This document shows positions 47,094 through 55,747 of a stretch of 64,000 bases of DNA, piece after piece. The notes under the pieces were generated by a model. It searched no databases. It saw only the letters and a program-made list of their open reading frames with translations, and was not told the origin of the DNA. The DNA is taken from assembly GCF_017833035.1 (NCBI RefSeq), contig NZ_JAFIBM010000001.1, positions 1,054,001-1,118,000 of the forward strand, in the 5' to 3' direction. Each line of letters opens with the position of its first letter. Positions within the stretch are counted from its first letter, which is position 1. Origin of the DNA: Frigoribacterium sp. PvP032 (GTDB taxonomy: Bacteria > Actinomycetota > Actinomycetes > Actinomycetales > Microbacteriaceae). The position numbers and the translations under genes are program-made.

Positions 47094-48371
47094 CTACGGC
47101 GCGACGAACAGCCAGAGCAGCACGACCGCCACGGGCTGCAGGGCGATCCCGCCCACGAGCAGCGTCCGCCGCACGACGGGCCGCTCGGACACGGCCGGGG
47201 CCCCGAGCAGCGGAGTGAGCGGCAGCAGCAGCCGGAACAGGCTCTGCTGCGGCAGGAACACCGCCACGAGGTAGAGCGCGAAGCTCGCCGTGAACGCGAC
47301 GGTCTCGTGGCCGAGGCGCAGGGTCGACCGGCGCGTGAACCAGACGGCGGCGAGCACGAGCAGGGCGAGCACCAGGGCGATGCCGCCGATGCCGAGCCAC
47401 CGCCCGGCGAGCAGGAACCACGGCGTCAGCGGCACGAACGGGGGCCGTCCGACGTAGTCGACCCACCAGGCCATCTCCGTCTGCAGGTAGGCGTCGTGCT
47501 GGCCCGTCGCGAGGTGAGCGACGACGGGCCAGGCGAGCCCGGCGGCGGCGATGGCCGCCCCCGCCGTCAGGATCTGGCCGAGGTCGCGCCGGGGGAGCAC
47601 CTGCCACGGCCAGGAGGCGGACGAGGAGGAGCCGGGGCCGGACGCATCAGGGTCACGCTCCGTCCGCCACCGCACCACGAGGTGCACGGCCAGTGCCAGC
47701 GCCAGCGCCAGCGCTCCCGGTCGCGTGAACGCCGCGGCCACTCCGCACGCCAGCACGAGCCCGTACCGCCGCTGCCGCATCGCCAGCACACCACCGAACA
47801 AGAGGAAGAGCATGAGCCCCTCCGCGTACCCGACGGAGAAGAGGAACCCGAGCGGCCCGAAGCAGAGCAGCAGCACGGCCCAGATGGCGCCGCGGTGCCC
47901 GACGGCCGAGTCGACGAGCCGGTACAGCACGAGGGCTGCGCCGGCGCCGAAGGCCGTCGAGAGCAGCAGGGCGGCACCGCTGAACGGCATGCCCGTCGCG
48001 ACCATCAGCAGGTGGCAGAGCGTCGGGAACACCGGCAGGAAAGCCCACTCGTTCGGCAGCACGTTCCCCGCCGAGTCGGTGGGCAGCACGGACGGGTAGC
48101 CCTGCAGGGCGATCGTCCGGTAGCGGTCGGCGTCCCACGACGTGGTGAAGTCGAGCAGCGACAGCTGGGCGCCCGGCGTGCGGAACTCGAAGCCGGCCAG
48201 GTGGGCGACCTCCCAGACGACGGCGAGCAGCGCCAGCGACCAGACCCGCGACGCCAGGTAGACGGTCAGCACCGTCGACCAGCGGGCAGGCAGCCACGAC
48301 GCCAGGTCGGGCGACCAGCGCCGACGGACGGCAGGACGCAGCGAGGAGGCGGTGGTCGCCCCGTCGCTCAC
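47094..48371 (-). CDS. GT-C family mannosyltransferase-like membrane protein (PIG-V-like)
   Basis: A 425-aa polytopic protein with about ten segments. FTTSWDADRYRTIALQGY, in the first external loop, has the acidic motif of PIG-V/GT-C glycosyltransferases that use polyprenyl-phosphate sugars. NEWAFLPVFPTL and the later AAFTRPGALAL blocks agree. It would add mannose or another sugar to a lipid or protein on the outer face of the membrane. The start is GTG, with no clear Shine-Dalgarno. It begins back-to-back with the TrmB/LuxR regulator. Confidence 0.82.
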   Translation of the reverse strand: MSDGATTASSLRPAVRRRWSPDLASWLPARWSTVLTVYLASRVWSLALLAVVWEVAHLAGFEFRTPGAQLSLLDFTTSWDADRYRTIALQGYPSVLPTDSAGNVLPNEWAFLPVFPTLCHLLMVATGMPFSGAALLLSTAFGAGAALVLYRLVDSAVGHRGAIWAVLLLCFGPLGFLFSVGYAEGLMLFLLFGGVLAMRQRRYGLVLACGVAAAFTRPGALALALALAVHLVVRWRTERDPDASGPGSSSSASWPWQVLPRRDLGQILTAGAAIAAAGLAWPVVAHLATGQHDAYLQTEMAWWVDYVGRPPFVPLTPWFLLAGRWLGIGGIALVLALLVLAAVWFTRRSTLRLGHETVAFTASFALYLVAVFLPQQSLFRLLLPLTPLLGAPAVSERPVVRRTLLVGGIALQPVAVVLLWLFVAP

Positions 48372-48451
48372 GGTGCGTCCCCGGAACTGGTCATCCGGAA
48401 GACGTTACCCCGCGATGGCACGCCGGGTCGCCACGGGGCGTCCCGGCAGGG

Positions 48452-48457
48452 CACGAT
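48452..48457 (+). promoter_or_regulatory. -10 hexamer of the TrmB/LuxR regulator gene
   Basis: CACGAT ends 6 bases before the ATG at 48464. A leaderless start is likely. Confidence 0.55.
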
Positions 48458-48463
48458 GTCCAG

Positions 48464-49636
48464 ATGACCCTGCCCTCCCTCGCCGCGCTCGGCATCGACC
48501 CGGTCACCGCCGCGGTCTACGAGTTCGTCCTCACCTGCGGCGACACCGTCGACGTCGCCGCGATCGCCTCCGCCCGCGAGCTGGACGACGCCGTCGTCGT
48601 CACCGCCCTCGAGCAGCTCCGCAACATCGGCCTCGTGCACCGGACGGCCGAGGGCCACGGCCGCCAGGCCCCGGGCTACGGCGCCGTCGACCCCCGCGTC
48701 GCGGTGTCCGCGCTGGTCGCCGCCCACGACGAGCAGCTCGCCGACGCACGCACCGCGGTCTCGGGCCTCGGCGCACTGTTCGACGACGGTCGTCGGGTCG
48801 CCGACCCGTCGGGCACGACCACCGTGCTCACCGGCCACGCGGCGGTGGGCGACTGGTACTCGCGCCTGCAGCACCGGGCCAGGGGCGAGTTCCTCGCCTT
48901 CGACCGCCCGCCGTACGTCGTCGCCACGAACGAGTCCGTCGAGCGCGGCGCCCTCAACCGCGGCGTGCACTGGCGGGCGATCTACACCGTGGCCAGCTTC
49001 ACCGTCGACGGGAGCCTGCAGGGCGTCCACCGCCTCGGGGCCGACGGCGAGGAGGCGCGGGTCACCCACGACCTGCCGGTCAAGCTCGCGATCGCCGACC
49101 GCCAGGTCGCCCTCGTCTCGGTCGGGCCACTCGACGACCCGACGGCTGCTCCCGAGGCGCTGCTCACCGAGTCGCCCGCGCTGATCGCCGCCCTCTGCGA
49201 CCTCTTCGAGTCGCGCTGGCGCACTGCCGTCCCCGTGCCTGCCCTGGCCGAGACGGGCACGGGCACGGGCGCCGGCGCGGGTGCGGGTGCCTCCGTCGAC
49301 TGGTCCGAGGTCGCTGCCCGGCTCGCGGCGGCGACCCAGGGCGCGGGGCTCGACGTCGCGTCCGCCGCGTCGAGCTCGCCCGGTGCCGGTGCGGCTGCCG
49401 GCCGGGTCGGCGCCGACGGCCCGCCCGACGCCACCACCGGCCTCCGCGCCCCGACCGTCGACGAGCGTGACCTGCTCGCCTTCGTGGCCGCGGGCGCGAC
49501 CGACGACGTGATCGCCCGCCAGCTGGGGATCTCGCCGCGCACCCTGCGCCGTCGGCTGCACGACCTGTTCGACGAGCTCGGGGCGAGCAACCGGTTCCAC
49601 GCGGGCGTCGAGGCGGCGCGACGCGGCTGGGTCTGA
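48464..49636 (+). CDS. TrmB/LuxR-type transcriptional regulator
   Basis: A 390-aa protein. The N-terminal winged helix resembles TrmB (LAALGIDPVTAAVYEFVLTCG, then LRNIGLVHR). A middle domain resembles the phospholipase-D-like TrmB sensor region (RALNRGVHWRAIYTV near it). After a Gly/Ala/Thr linker, a LuxR helix-turn-helix closes the protein (VAAGATDDVIARQLGISPRTLRRRL). In actinobacteria such proteins are frequently found beside secreted subtilases, and one follows here 257 bp downstream. It probably controls that gene. Confidence 0.85.
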   Translation: MTLPSLAALGIDPVTAAVYEFVLTCGDTVDVAAIASARELDDAVVVTALEQLRNIGLVHRTAEGHGRQAPGYGAVDPRVAVSALVAAHDEQLADARTAVSGLGALFDDGRRVADPSGTTTVLTGHAAVGDWYSRLQHRARGEFLAFDRPPYVVATNESVERGALNRGVHWRAIYTVASFTVDGSLQGVHRLGADGEEARVTHDLPVKLAIADRQVALVSVGPLDDPTAAPEALLTESPALIAALCDLFESRWRTAVPVPALAETGTGTGAGAGAGASVDWSEVAARLAAATQGAGLDVASAASSSPGAGAAAGRVGADGPPDATTGLRAPTVDERDLLAFVAAGATDDVIARQLGISPRTLRRRLHDLFDELGASNRFHAGVEAARRGWV

Positions 49637-49669
49637 CGGGCGCCCTGCCCGGCCGGCCGGCGCCTCCTC

Positions 49670-49694
49670 GGCTCGTACCCCGTCGAGGAGGCGC
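49670..49694 (+). terminator. Terminator after the TrmB/LuxR gene
   Basis: GCGCCTCCTCG pairs perfectly with CGAGGAGGCGC around a 3-base loop with short flanks. Confidence 0.65.
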
Positions 49695-49816
49695 GGGTCG
49701 ACACGCGCCCTTGTCCAGTGGGCATCGTGGGGGACCTGGCGTACCCCGTCCGGGTGCTCCCGTGTAAATTCCGTGGCCGGTCGAGGACAGTGGCCGGGTT
49801 CGGCCATGCCCCCCGG

Positions 49817-49845
49817 TTGAGGGTCGTCACATTCTCAGGTAACTC
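49817..49845 (+). promoter_or_regulatory. Candidate promoter of the subtilase gene
   Basis: TTGAGG, a 17-bp spacer and TAACTC lie about 48 bases before the GTG start. Confidence 0.5.
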
Positions 49846-49893
49846 TTACGGATCGACCGTGCCCGACCGGGTGCGGCACCCGGAAGGCACCCT

Positions 49894-52800
49894 GTGATCA
49901 CATCGTCCGGCCGACGACGGCCGAAGGCTCCACTCTCCGCACTGCTCATCTCGGGACTCGTCGCCGCCGGCGTCGTCGCGCTGCCGGCCACCTCGGCCCT
50001 GGCGGCCGACGGGCCTGCCGTGGTCGGCGACTCCCAGTTCGCGAGCGGGTCGTACATCGTCACGCTGCGTGAGCCCGCGGCCGCGACCTACGAGGGCGGC
50101 AAGGCCGGCTTCGCCGCCACGGCCGCGCCGGAGGGCGCGCGCCTCGACGCGCAGGCCGCGCCGGTGCAGGAGTGGTCGGAGCACCTCGAGCAGACCCAGG
50201 CCGACGTGGCCGAGGCGGTCGGCGCCACCGTCGACGCGCACTTCTCGGTGACGACGAACGCGTTCGCCGCCGACCTCAGCGCCGAACAGGCGCGGGCGCT
50301 CGCCGCCGACCCGTCGGTCGCGGCGGTGTCCAAGAACGAGCTGCTCAAGCTGCAGGCGACGCCGTCGACCGACTTCCTCGGGCTCGGCGACGCCGAGGGG
50401 AACGGCGGCGTCTGGGACGAGATCGGCGGTCGCGACGCCGCGGGCGACGGCGTGGTCGTCGGCATCATCGACTCGGGCATCGCCGCGGGGAATGCCTCGT
50501 TCTCGGGCGACTCGCTCGGCCAGCAGGACAGCGCCGAGCCACACCTCGAGGGCGACTCGATCGTCTTCGACAAGGGCGACGGCGGCACCTTCACCGGCGT
50601 CTGCCAGACCGGCGTCCAGTTCACCGCCTCCGACTGCAACACGAAGCTCGTCGGCGCGCGCTACTTCGTCGACGGCTTCGGCGTCGACAACATCGGCACG
50701 GAGGAGCAGGGCGAGTACCTCTCGCCCCGTGACGGCAACGGCCACGGCTCGCACACGGCCTCGACCGCGGCGGGCAACGCCGACGTCGAGGTGACGATCG
50801 GCGACCGCGACTTCGGCACCATCTCGGGCGTCGCACCGGCCGCGAAGATCGCGGCCTACAAGGTCTGCTGGGACGGTCCCGACCGGGTCGCCACCGACGA
50901 CGACGGCTGCGCGACGCGCGACCTGGTCGCGGCCATCGAGGCCGCGGTGACCGACGGCGTCGACGTCATCAACTACTCGATCGGCGGAGGCGGCGCGACG
51001 AGCACCTTCTCGGCCACCGACCAGGCGTTCCTCGGCGCGGCATCGGCGGGCGTCTTCGTCGCGGCCTCGGCCGGCAACGACGGCCCCACGCCGACCACGG
51101 CGGACAACGCGGCACCCTGGATCACCACCGTCGCCGCGAGCACCGTCCCGAGCTACGCGGCCACCGCGCTGACCGGCGACGGCGCCTCGTACCTCGGCGG
51201 CTCGATCACGGTGCCGACCGGCACCGAGGGCGTCAGCGGCCCCCTCGTCGACGCGGCGACCCTCGCGGTCGACGGGGCGACGGCGGCCGACGCGGCCCTC
51301 TGCCGACCCGACTCCCTCGACGCCGACGCGGCCGCCGCCTCCGGCGCGATCGTGCTCTGCGACCGTGGCGTCTACGACCGCACGGCCAAGAGCGCCGAGG
51401 TCGAGCGCATCGGGGGCATCGGCATGCTGCTCGTGAACCCCACGCCCAGCTCGGTCGACCTCGACGAGCACGTCGTCCCCACGGTCCACGTCGACGCGGC
51501 GTCGCACGACGCCCTGCACGCCTACGCGGCCACCGAGGGCGCGACGGTCACCCTCGTCGACGGCAACCCGGCCGGCCTGCCCGAGCCCGCCACTCCCCAG
51601 ATCGCCGGCTTCTCGTCGCGCGGCCCGGTGACGGCCGACGGCGGCAACCTGCTGAAGCCGGACATCTCGGCACCCGGCGTGGCGATCCTCGCCGACGGCG
51701 CCAACGCCGCAGGCGAGCCCGGCAGCTACGAGTTCCTCTCGGGCACGTCGATGTCGTCCCCGCACGTCGCCGGCCTCGCGGCGCTCTACCTGTCGCGCAC
51801 CGTGCACCCCGACTGGACCCCGGCCGAGGTGAAGTCGGCGATGATGACCACCGCCTACGACCTCGTCGGAGCCGACGGCGCGCCCACCCAGGACGTCTTC
51901 GCCCAGGGCGCCGGGCACGTCGACCCCACCGCGTTCCTCGACCCGGGCCTGCTGTACCGCACCGGGACTGCCGACTGGCAGGCCTACGTCGACTCGATCG
52001 ACACGATCGAGGGCACCGACTCGTCGCTGAACCTCCCCTCGATCAGCGTCGGCTCGCTCGCCGGCACGACCACGGTGACTCGCTCGGTCACGGCGACGGC
52101 ACCCGGCACCTGGACGGCCGAGCCGGTCGCCATGGCCGGTGTCACCGCCGCGGTCTCGCCCTCGACGCTGACCTTCTCGGAGGCAGGCGAGACGCAGGAC
52201 TACACGGTCACCTTCACCCGCACCACCGCCGCGCTCGACGAGTTCGCCACCGGCTACCTGACGTGGACCGACGGCACCCGTGACGCTCGGAGCCCGCTCG
52301 CGGTGCGGCCAGTGCAGCTGGACGTCGCCGCCGAGTTCGCGGGCGAGGGCGTGACGGGCCAGGCGACGGTCGACGTGACCGCCGGCGACGCCCTGTCGCT
52401 GCCGCTCGCCGCCGAGGGCCTCGCCCTCGGCCAGGTCGCGACCGGCTCCGGCACCGCCGGTGCCGACGCCGCCCAGGTGCCGCTCACGGTCGCCGAGGGC
52501 ACGACGCACGCCCGCTTCGTGCTCGACTCGGCCGAGGACACGGCCGACCTCGACCTGCTGCTCTACACGGCCGACGCGTCGGGCCAGCCCGACGAGCTGG
52601 TCGGGGCCGCCGCCACGGGCTCGGCGGACGAGCAGCTCGACGTGGAGACGCCGGCGGCAGGCCAGTACGTGCTGCTCGTCGACTTCTACTCGGGCGCGGG
52701 CGACCTCGGCTTCACGCTGACGTCGTACCTGCTCGACCCGGCCGCGGCCCAGGGCGGCCTCGCCGTCGACCCGGCCGTGCTCGAGGCCGGGCTCGGCGAG

Positions 52801-53082
52801 ACCACGACGGTCACCGCCTCCTGGTCGGACCTCGCGTACGAGAGCAGCTACCTCGGCCGTGTCGTCTACGGCGACACGGGCACGGCGAGCTACCTCACCG
52901 TGACGACGGGCGAGGAGCCCGAGACGCCGGTCGACCCGGGTCCCGGCCCGGGGGAGCCCGGCGGGCCAGGCCACGGCGGACCCGGCCACGGCGGCTTCGA
53001 CCTGCCCGGCCTGATCGGCTGGATCTGGAACGCCATCGGCGACCTGTTCCACCACTGGTTCCCTGGGCTGCCCTGGCGCTGA
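49894..53082 (+). CDS. Secreted S8 subtilisin-like serine protease
   Basis: A 1062-aa exoprotease. A signal peptide (about 1-38) precedes an inhibitor I9-like propeptide (residues about 50-150). The catalytic triad is D193 (IIDSGI), H284 (GNGHGSHTAS) and S619 (GTSMSSPH); the wide H-S gap holds a protease-associated domain (about 430-560, IVLCDRGVYDR). Fibronectin-like and pre-peptidase C-terminal-like beta domains follow. The tail is a Pro/Gly linker ending in a short aromatic, hydrophobic segment (FDLPGLIGWIWNAIGDLF). GGAAGG precedes the GTG. It degrades extracellular protein. Confidence 0.95.
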   Translation: MITSSGRRRPKAPLSALLISGLVAAGVVALPATSALAADGPAVVGDSQFASGSYIVTLREPAAATYEGGKAGFAATAAPEGARLDAQAAPVQEWSEHLEQTQADVAEAVGATVDAHFSVTTNAFAADLSAEQARALAADPSVAAVSKNELLKLQATPSTDFLGLGDAEGNGGVWDEIGGRDAAGDGVVVGIIDSGIAAGNASFSGDSLGQQDSAEPHLEGDSIVFDKGDGGTFTGVCQTGVQFTASDCNTKLVGARYFVDGFGVDNIGTEEQGEYLSPRDGNGHGSHTASTAAGNADVEVTIGDRDFGTISGVAPAAKIAAYKVCWDGPDRVATDDDGCATRDLVAAIEAAVTDGVDVINYSIGGGGATSTFSATDQAFLGAASAGVFVAASAGNDGPTPTTADNAAPWITTVAASTVPSYAATALTGDGASYLGGSITVPTGTEGVSGPLVDAATLAVDGATAADAALCRPDSLDADAAAASGAIVLCDRGVYDRTAKSAEVERIGGIGMLLVNPTPSSVDLDEHVVPTVHVDAASHDALHAYAATEGATVTLVDGNPAGLPEPATPQIAGFSSRGPVTADGGNLLKPDISAPGVAILADGANAAGEPGSYEFLSGTSMSSPHVAGLAALYLSRTVHPDWTPAEVKSAMMTTAYDLVGADGAPTQDVFAQGAGHVDPTAFLDPGLLYRTGTADWQAYVDSIDTIEGTDSSLNLPSISVGSLAGTTTVTRSVTATAPGTWTAEPVAMAGVTAAVSPSTLTFSEAGETQDYTVTFTRTTAALDEFATGYLTWTDGTRDARSPLAVRPVQLDVAAEFAGEGVTGQATVDVTAGDALSLPLAAEGLALGQVATGSGTAGADAAQVPLTVAEGTTHARFVLDSAEDTADLDLLLYTADASGQPDELVGAAATGSADEQLDVETPAAGQYVLLVDFYSGAGDLGFTLTSYLLDPAAAQGGLAVDPAVLEAGLGETTTVTASWSDLAYESSYLGRVVYGDTGTASYLTVTTGEEPETPVDPGPGPGEPGGPGHGGPGHGGFDLPGLIGWIWNAIGDLFHHWFPGLPWR

Positions 53083-53148
53083 GCCGCAGCTGGCCCCGAG
53101 CTGACCCGCGGCAGCCGGGCGGCCGACGCCGCGACGGGCTGATCGCGC

Positions 53149-53194
53149 AGGAGGCGGTCCGCACCTTCCCCACGGAGGGTGCGGACCGCCTCCT
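53149..53194 (+). terminator. Terminator of the subtilase gene
   Basis: AGGAGGCGGTCCGCACC pairs perfectly with GGTGCGGACCGCCTCCT, a 17-bp stem, 67 bases after the stop. Confidence 0.85.
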
Positions 53195-53264
53195 CGTCCG
53201 TCGACCGCGGCGCGCCGCGTGGCCGCTGAGCGCGACCCTGCGCCTCCGCGAAACACGAAGGGAC

Positions 53265-53270
53265 TAGGTT
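53265..53270 (+). promoter_or_regulatory. -10 hexamer of the EEP-family gene
   Basis: TAGGTT ends 8 bases before the GTG at 53279. This fits a leaderless or near-leaderless start. Confidence 0.45.
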
Positions 53271-53278
53271 CGTCACTC

Positions 53279-53980
53279 GTGACTGGACAGAACGGCAACA
53301 CCATGCGCGTGGTGAGCTACAACCTGCGCGAGCACACGGCCAAGGGCGAGATCAGGGCGCTGGCGGAGGACCACCACGCCGACGTGCTCTGCCTGCAGGA
53401 GGCCGACACGAAGGACATCCCCGACGAGTTCGGCGAGTTCTCGCTCGCGGCGTCGACCCGGAACAACCGGCTCGGGCTCGCGGCGTACTACCGGCGCTCC
53501 CGCTTCGAGCTGCTGGGCACGAACGTCTACGCGCTGAAGAAGAGCATGCACGACCGTGTGATGTCGCCGGCCCACGAGCGTCTGCTGGCGATGCACCTGC
53601 ACGACCGCATCTCGGGCGCCGACGTGCTGATCGGCTCGTTCCACGCCGCGCCGCTCACCGCGACGAACGGCCTTCGCAAGAAGCAGGTCGAGTCGGCCCA
53701 CCAGCTGATGCGTGCGCTCGCGCCCGGCGTGCCGATGCTGATGGTCGGCGACTTCAACTACCCGTGGTTCCACGGCGGGCTCAAGAAGCGCATCGAGCGC
53801 GACGGCTTCGTCCTGACGCGCAGCAGCACGCCGACCTACCTCGGCTACAAGTACGTCAAGGGACACTTCGACTTCGCGACGAGCTACGACCTCACCATCG
53901 AGGACGTCGTCACGTTGCCCGCCGGCATCAGCGACCACCGGCCGATCCTCGTCCGCGCGACGGGGCTCGCCACGGCCTAG
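53279..53980 (+). CDS. Endonuclease/exonuclease/phosphatase family protein
   Basis: A 233-aa DNase I-fold hydrolase. It has VVSYNLRE, the metal-binding Glu in LCLQEADT, the catalytic MVGDFNYPW and the final SDHRPILV His-Asp pair. It acts on a phosphodiester or phosphomonoester (nucleic acid or lipid headgroup). There is no signal peptide, so it is cytosolic. GTG at 53279 fits the -10; ATG 53303 is an alternative start. Confidence 0.88.
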   Translation: MTGQNGNTMRVVSYNLREHTAKGEIRALAEDHHADVLCLQEADTKDIPDEFGEFSLAASTRNNRLGLAAYYRRSRFELLGTNVYALKKSMHDRVMSPAHERLLAMHLHDRISGADVLIGSFHAAPLTATNGLRKKQVESAHQLMRALAPGVPMLMVGDFNYPWFHGGLKKRIERDGFVLTRSSTPTYLGYKYVKGHFDFATSYDLTIEDVVTLPAGISDHRPILVRATGLATA

Positions 53981-54007
53981 CGGCGCTGCCGACGGCGAGC
54001 CCACGAG

Positions 54008-54041
54008 GAGAGGCCCCGGTGCGTGTGCACCGGGGCCTCTC
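54008..54041 (+). terminator. Terminator of the EEP-family gene
   Basis: GAGAGGCCCCGGTGC pairs perfectly with GCACCGGGGCCTCTC around GTGT. Confidence 0.85.
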
Positions 54042-54087
54042 GTGTGTCGTGTTGTCGTGCCGTCGACGCGCAGGGCGCGACGGGCGT

Positions 54088-54112
54088 CGAGGAGGCGGGT
54101 CGCGCCTCCTCG
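54088..54112 (-). terminator. Terminator of the OB-fold gene
   Basis: CGAGGAGGCG pairs with CGCCTCCTCG around 5 bases, 9 bases beyond the stop of the minus-strand gene at 54121. Confidence 0.7.
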
Positions 54113-54120
54113 GGACCTGC

Positions 54121-54402
54121 CTAGGCGGCGAGCGCGAGCGCGTGGGCGCTCACGGCGTAGGCCTGCACGATGGTGCGGCTGGGCTCACGGCGCCAGCTGC
54201 GGCCGGGGATGACCCAGCCCTGGGCGCCCTCGACCGTGACGGAGGCGCCGACGCGGACGTCGTCGGTGACGACGTCGCTCCAGGCGCGGACGACGAACTC
54301 GGCGCCGGAGGCGTCGACGACGACGAACTCGGCGAGGCGGGCGGTGGACAGGACGGGCTCAGTGGTGACCGTGCCGCTCAGGGTGGTGATGTTCTCGTTC
54401 AT
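54121..54402 (-). CDS. Small OB-fold protein resembling single-stranded DNA-binding protein
   Basis: A 93-aa protein. MNENITTLSGTVTTEPVLSTA, followed by FVVVDASGAEFVVRAWSDVV and VGASVTVEGAQGW, is a compact OB fold like the first 90 residues of SSB. It lacks the Gly-rich linker and acidic tail of true SSB. The GAAGAG upstream supports the ATG. It may be an accessory or mobile-type SSB, or an OB-fold protein with another ligand. Confidence 0.75.
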   Translation of the reverse strand: MNENITTLSGTVTTEPVLSTARLAEFVVVDASGAEFVVRAWSDVVTDDVRVGASVTVEGAQGWVIPGRSWRREPSRTIVQAYAVSAHALALAA

Positions 54403-54673
54403 GCGTGTTCTCTTCTTCGATGTGTGCTGTGTTGCTCAGCGTCGTGGCACGCAGCGCGGGGCATGCGTGGACCGCCGTTCTCGGCGGTGGGGCGGACGGA
54501 TGTCCTCAGGCTCGGGGAGCCTGGTCGGGCCTCGTCTCGGGCGACGACCGGTGAGTAGGCGAGCGGGTGAGGCTCGGACCGGGGTTCTCGAGATGCGCAG
54601 ACAGGATCTGCAGGCTGTTCGACTCGGCCTGCGTGTGGACGACAGGGCCGTGAGTCGGGAACGATCTGAGAGG

Positions 54674-54699
54674 ATCGTTGCCAAGCGACCTGCAACGAT
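54674..54699. promoter_or_regulatory. Inverted repeat, possible operator
   Basis: ATCGTTGC and GCAACGAT are separated by 10 bp. On the minus strand TTGCAG lies within the repeat, so it may overlap the OB-fold gene's promoter. Confidence 0.45.
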
Positions 54700-54767
54700 A
54701 ACACGGTCGGGCCGGATGCACCAGGGCTGATCCGTGACGTCGCTGAGAACGCCGCAGGAGGCGGTGG

Positions 54768-54773
54768 TTCGAT
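54768..54773 (+). promoter_or_regulatory. -10 hexamer of the aldo/keto reductase gene
   Basis: TTCGAT ends 6 bases before the ATG at 54780; there is no Shine-Dalgarno, so a leaderless start is likely. Confidence 0.45.
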
Positions 54774-54779
54774 GGGTGC

Positions 54780-55619
54780 ATGACATCGATCCCCACCATC
54801 ACCCTGAACAACGGCGTCGAGATCCCCCAGCTCGGCTTCGGCGTCTACCAGGTCGAGCCCGACCAGACGAAGGACGCGACGCTCACCGCCCTCGAGGTGG
54901 GCTACCGCCACATCGACACGGCGCAGATGTACGGCAACGAGGCAGGCGTCGGCGAGGCGCTGCGCGAGTCGGGCATCGACCGCTCCGAGATCTTCGTCAC
55001 CTCCAAGCTCAACAACGGCTTCCACCGTCGCGACGACGCCCTGAAGGCGTTCGACGGCACGCTCGAGGCGTTGAACGCCGACTACGTCGACCTGTTCCTC
55101 ATCCACTGGCCTCTGCCGACCACGGACGTCGACTACCTCGAGACCTGGAAGGCGCTCGAGGAGATCTACGCCACGGGCCGGGCCAAGGCCATCGGCGTCT
55201 CGAACTTCCACCAGCCGCACCTGCAGCGCCTGCTGGACGAGGCCGACGTCGTGCCCGCTGTCAACCAGATCGAGGTCCACCCCTACCTCACCAACGACTC
55301 GCTGCGCCTCTTCGGCGTCGAGCACGGCATCCACACCGAGGCGTGGTCGCCCATCGCCCAGGGCAAGGTCCTCGAGGACCCGACCCTCGTCGAGATCGCG
55401 GAGCACGTCGGCAAGTCGACCGCCCAGGTGACCCTGCGCTGGCACGTGCAGCGCGGCGACATCGTGTTCCCCAAGTCGGTCACGCGCTCGCGCGTCGAGG
55501 AGAACTTCGCGCTCTTCGACTTCGAGCTGTCCGACGCCGACGTCGCGGCCATCACCGACCTCGACAAGGGCGAGCGCACGGGCCCCGACCCCGACACGTT
55601 CGACTACATCCCCAGCTGA
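54780..55619 (+). CDS. Aldo/keto reductase (2,5-diketogluconate reductase type)
   Basis: A 279-aa TIM-barrel reductase. The catalytic Asp and Tyr are in GYRHIDTAQMYGNEAGVG, the Lys in VTSKLNN and the His in DLFLIHWPLP. IGVSNFHQPHLQRL and the NADPH loop FPKSVTRSRVEENF match the DkgA/AKR5 group, which reduces ketogulonate and small aldehydes. It stands alone and is closed by a strong terminator. Confidence 0.93.
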   Translation: MTSIPTITLNNGVEIPQLGFGVYQVEPDQTKDATLTALEVGYRHIDTAQMYGNEAGVGEALRESGIDRSEIFVTSKLNNGFHRRDDALKAFDGTLEALNADYVDLFLIHWPLPTTDVDYLETWKALEEIYATGRAKAIGVSNFHQPHLQRLLDEADVVPAVNQIEVHPYLTNDSLRLFGVEHGIHTEAWSPIAQGKVLEDPTLVEIAEHVGKSTAQVTLRWHVQRGDIVFPKSVTRSRVEENFALFDFELSDADVAAITDLDKGERTGPDPDTFDYIPS

Positions 55620-55647
55620 GACGGTCGCAGCTGATCCCAGCTGTGCC

Positions 55648-55685
55648 GACGGGCCGGTCTCCCCTCAGGGGGAGACCGGCCCGTC
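55648..55685 (+). terminator. Terminator of the aldo/keto reductase gene
   Basis: GACGGGCCGGTCTCCCC pairs perfectly with GGGGAGACCGGCCCGTC around 4 bases, a 17-bp stem. Confidence 0.88.
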
Positions 55686-55747
55686 CTAGTAGGGTCGTCG
55701 TCTGCACGGGAGGCCTACCCGAGGCGTCCCCGCGCTACCAGGAGCGA

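Larger units (their letters stand above)
54403..54779. other. 377-bp gap between divergent genes
   Basis: I see no convincing gene here. It holds an inverted repeat at 54674-54699 and the TTCGAT hexamer before the aldo/keto reductase. The part nearest the OB-fold gene looks like an unusually long leader for so small a gene. Confidence 0.5.

Noticed and set aside
49846-53304. Very long open frames antisense to the subtilase and many other genes
   Set aside because: They are mirror frames caused by high-GC codon use. Their products are Arg/Gly/Ala/Asp low complexity, without motifs, while the opposite strand has clear catalytic residues.
54062-54112. GTCGACGCGCAGG resembling an arm of the 86-bp family
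   Set aside because: It has four instead of five inner bases and no inverse arm at 85-86 bp. The nearby hairpin is a simple terminator.
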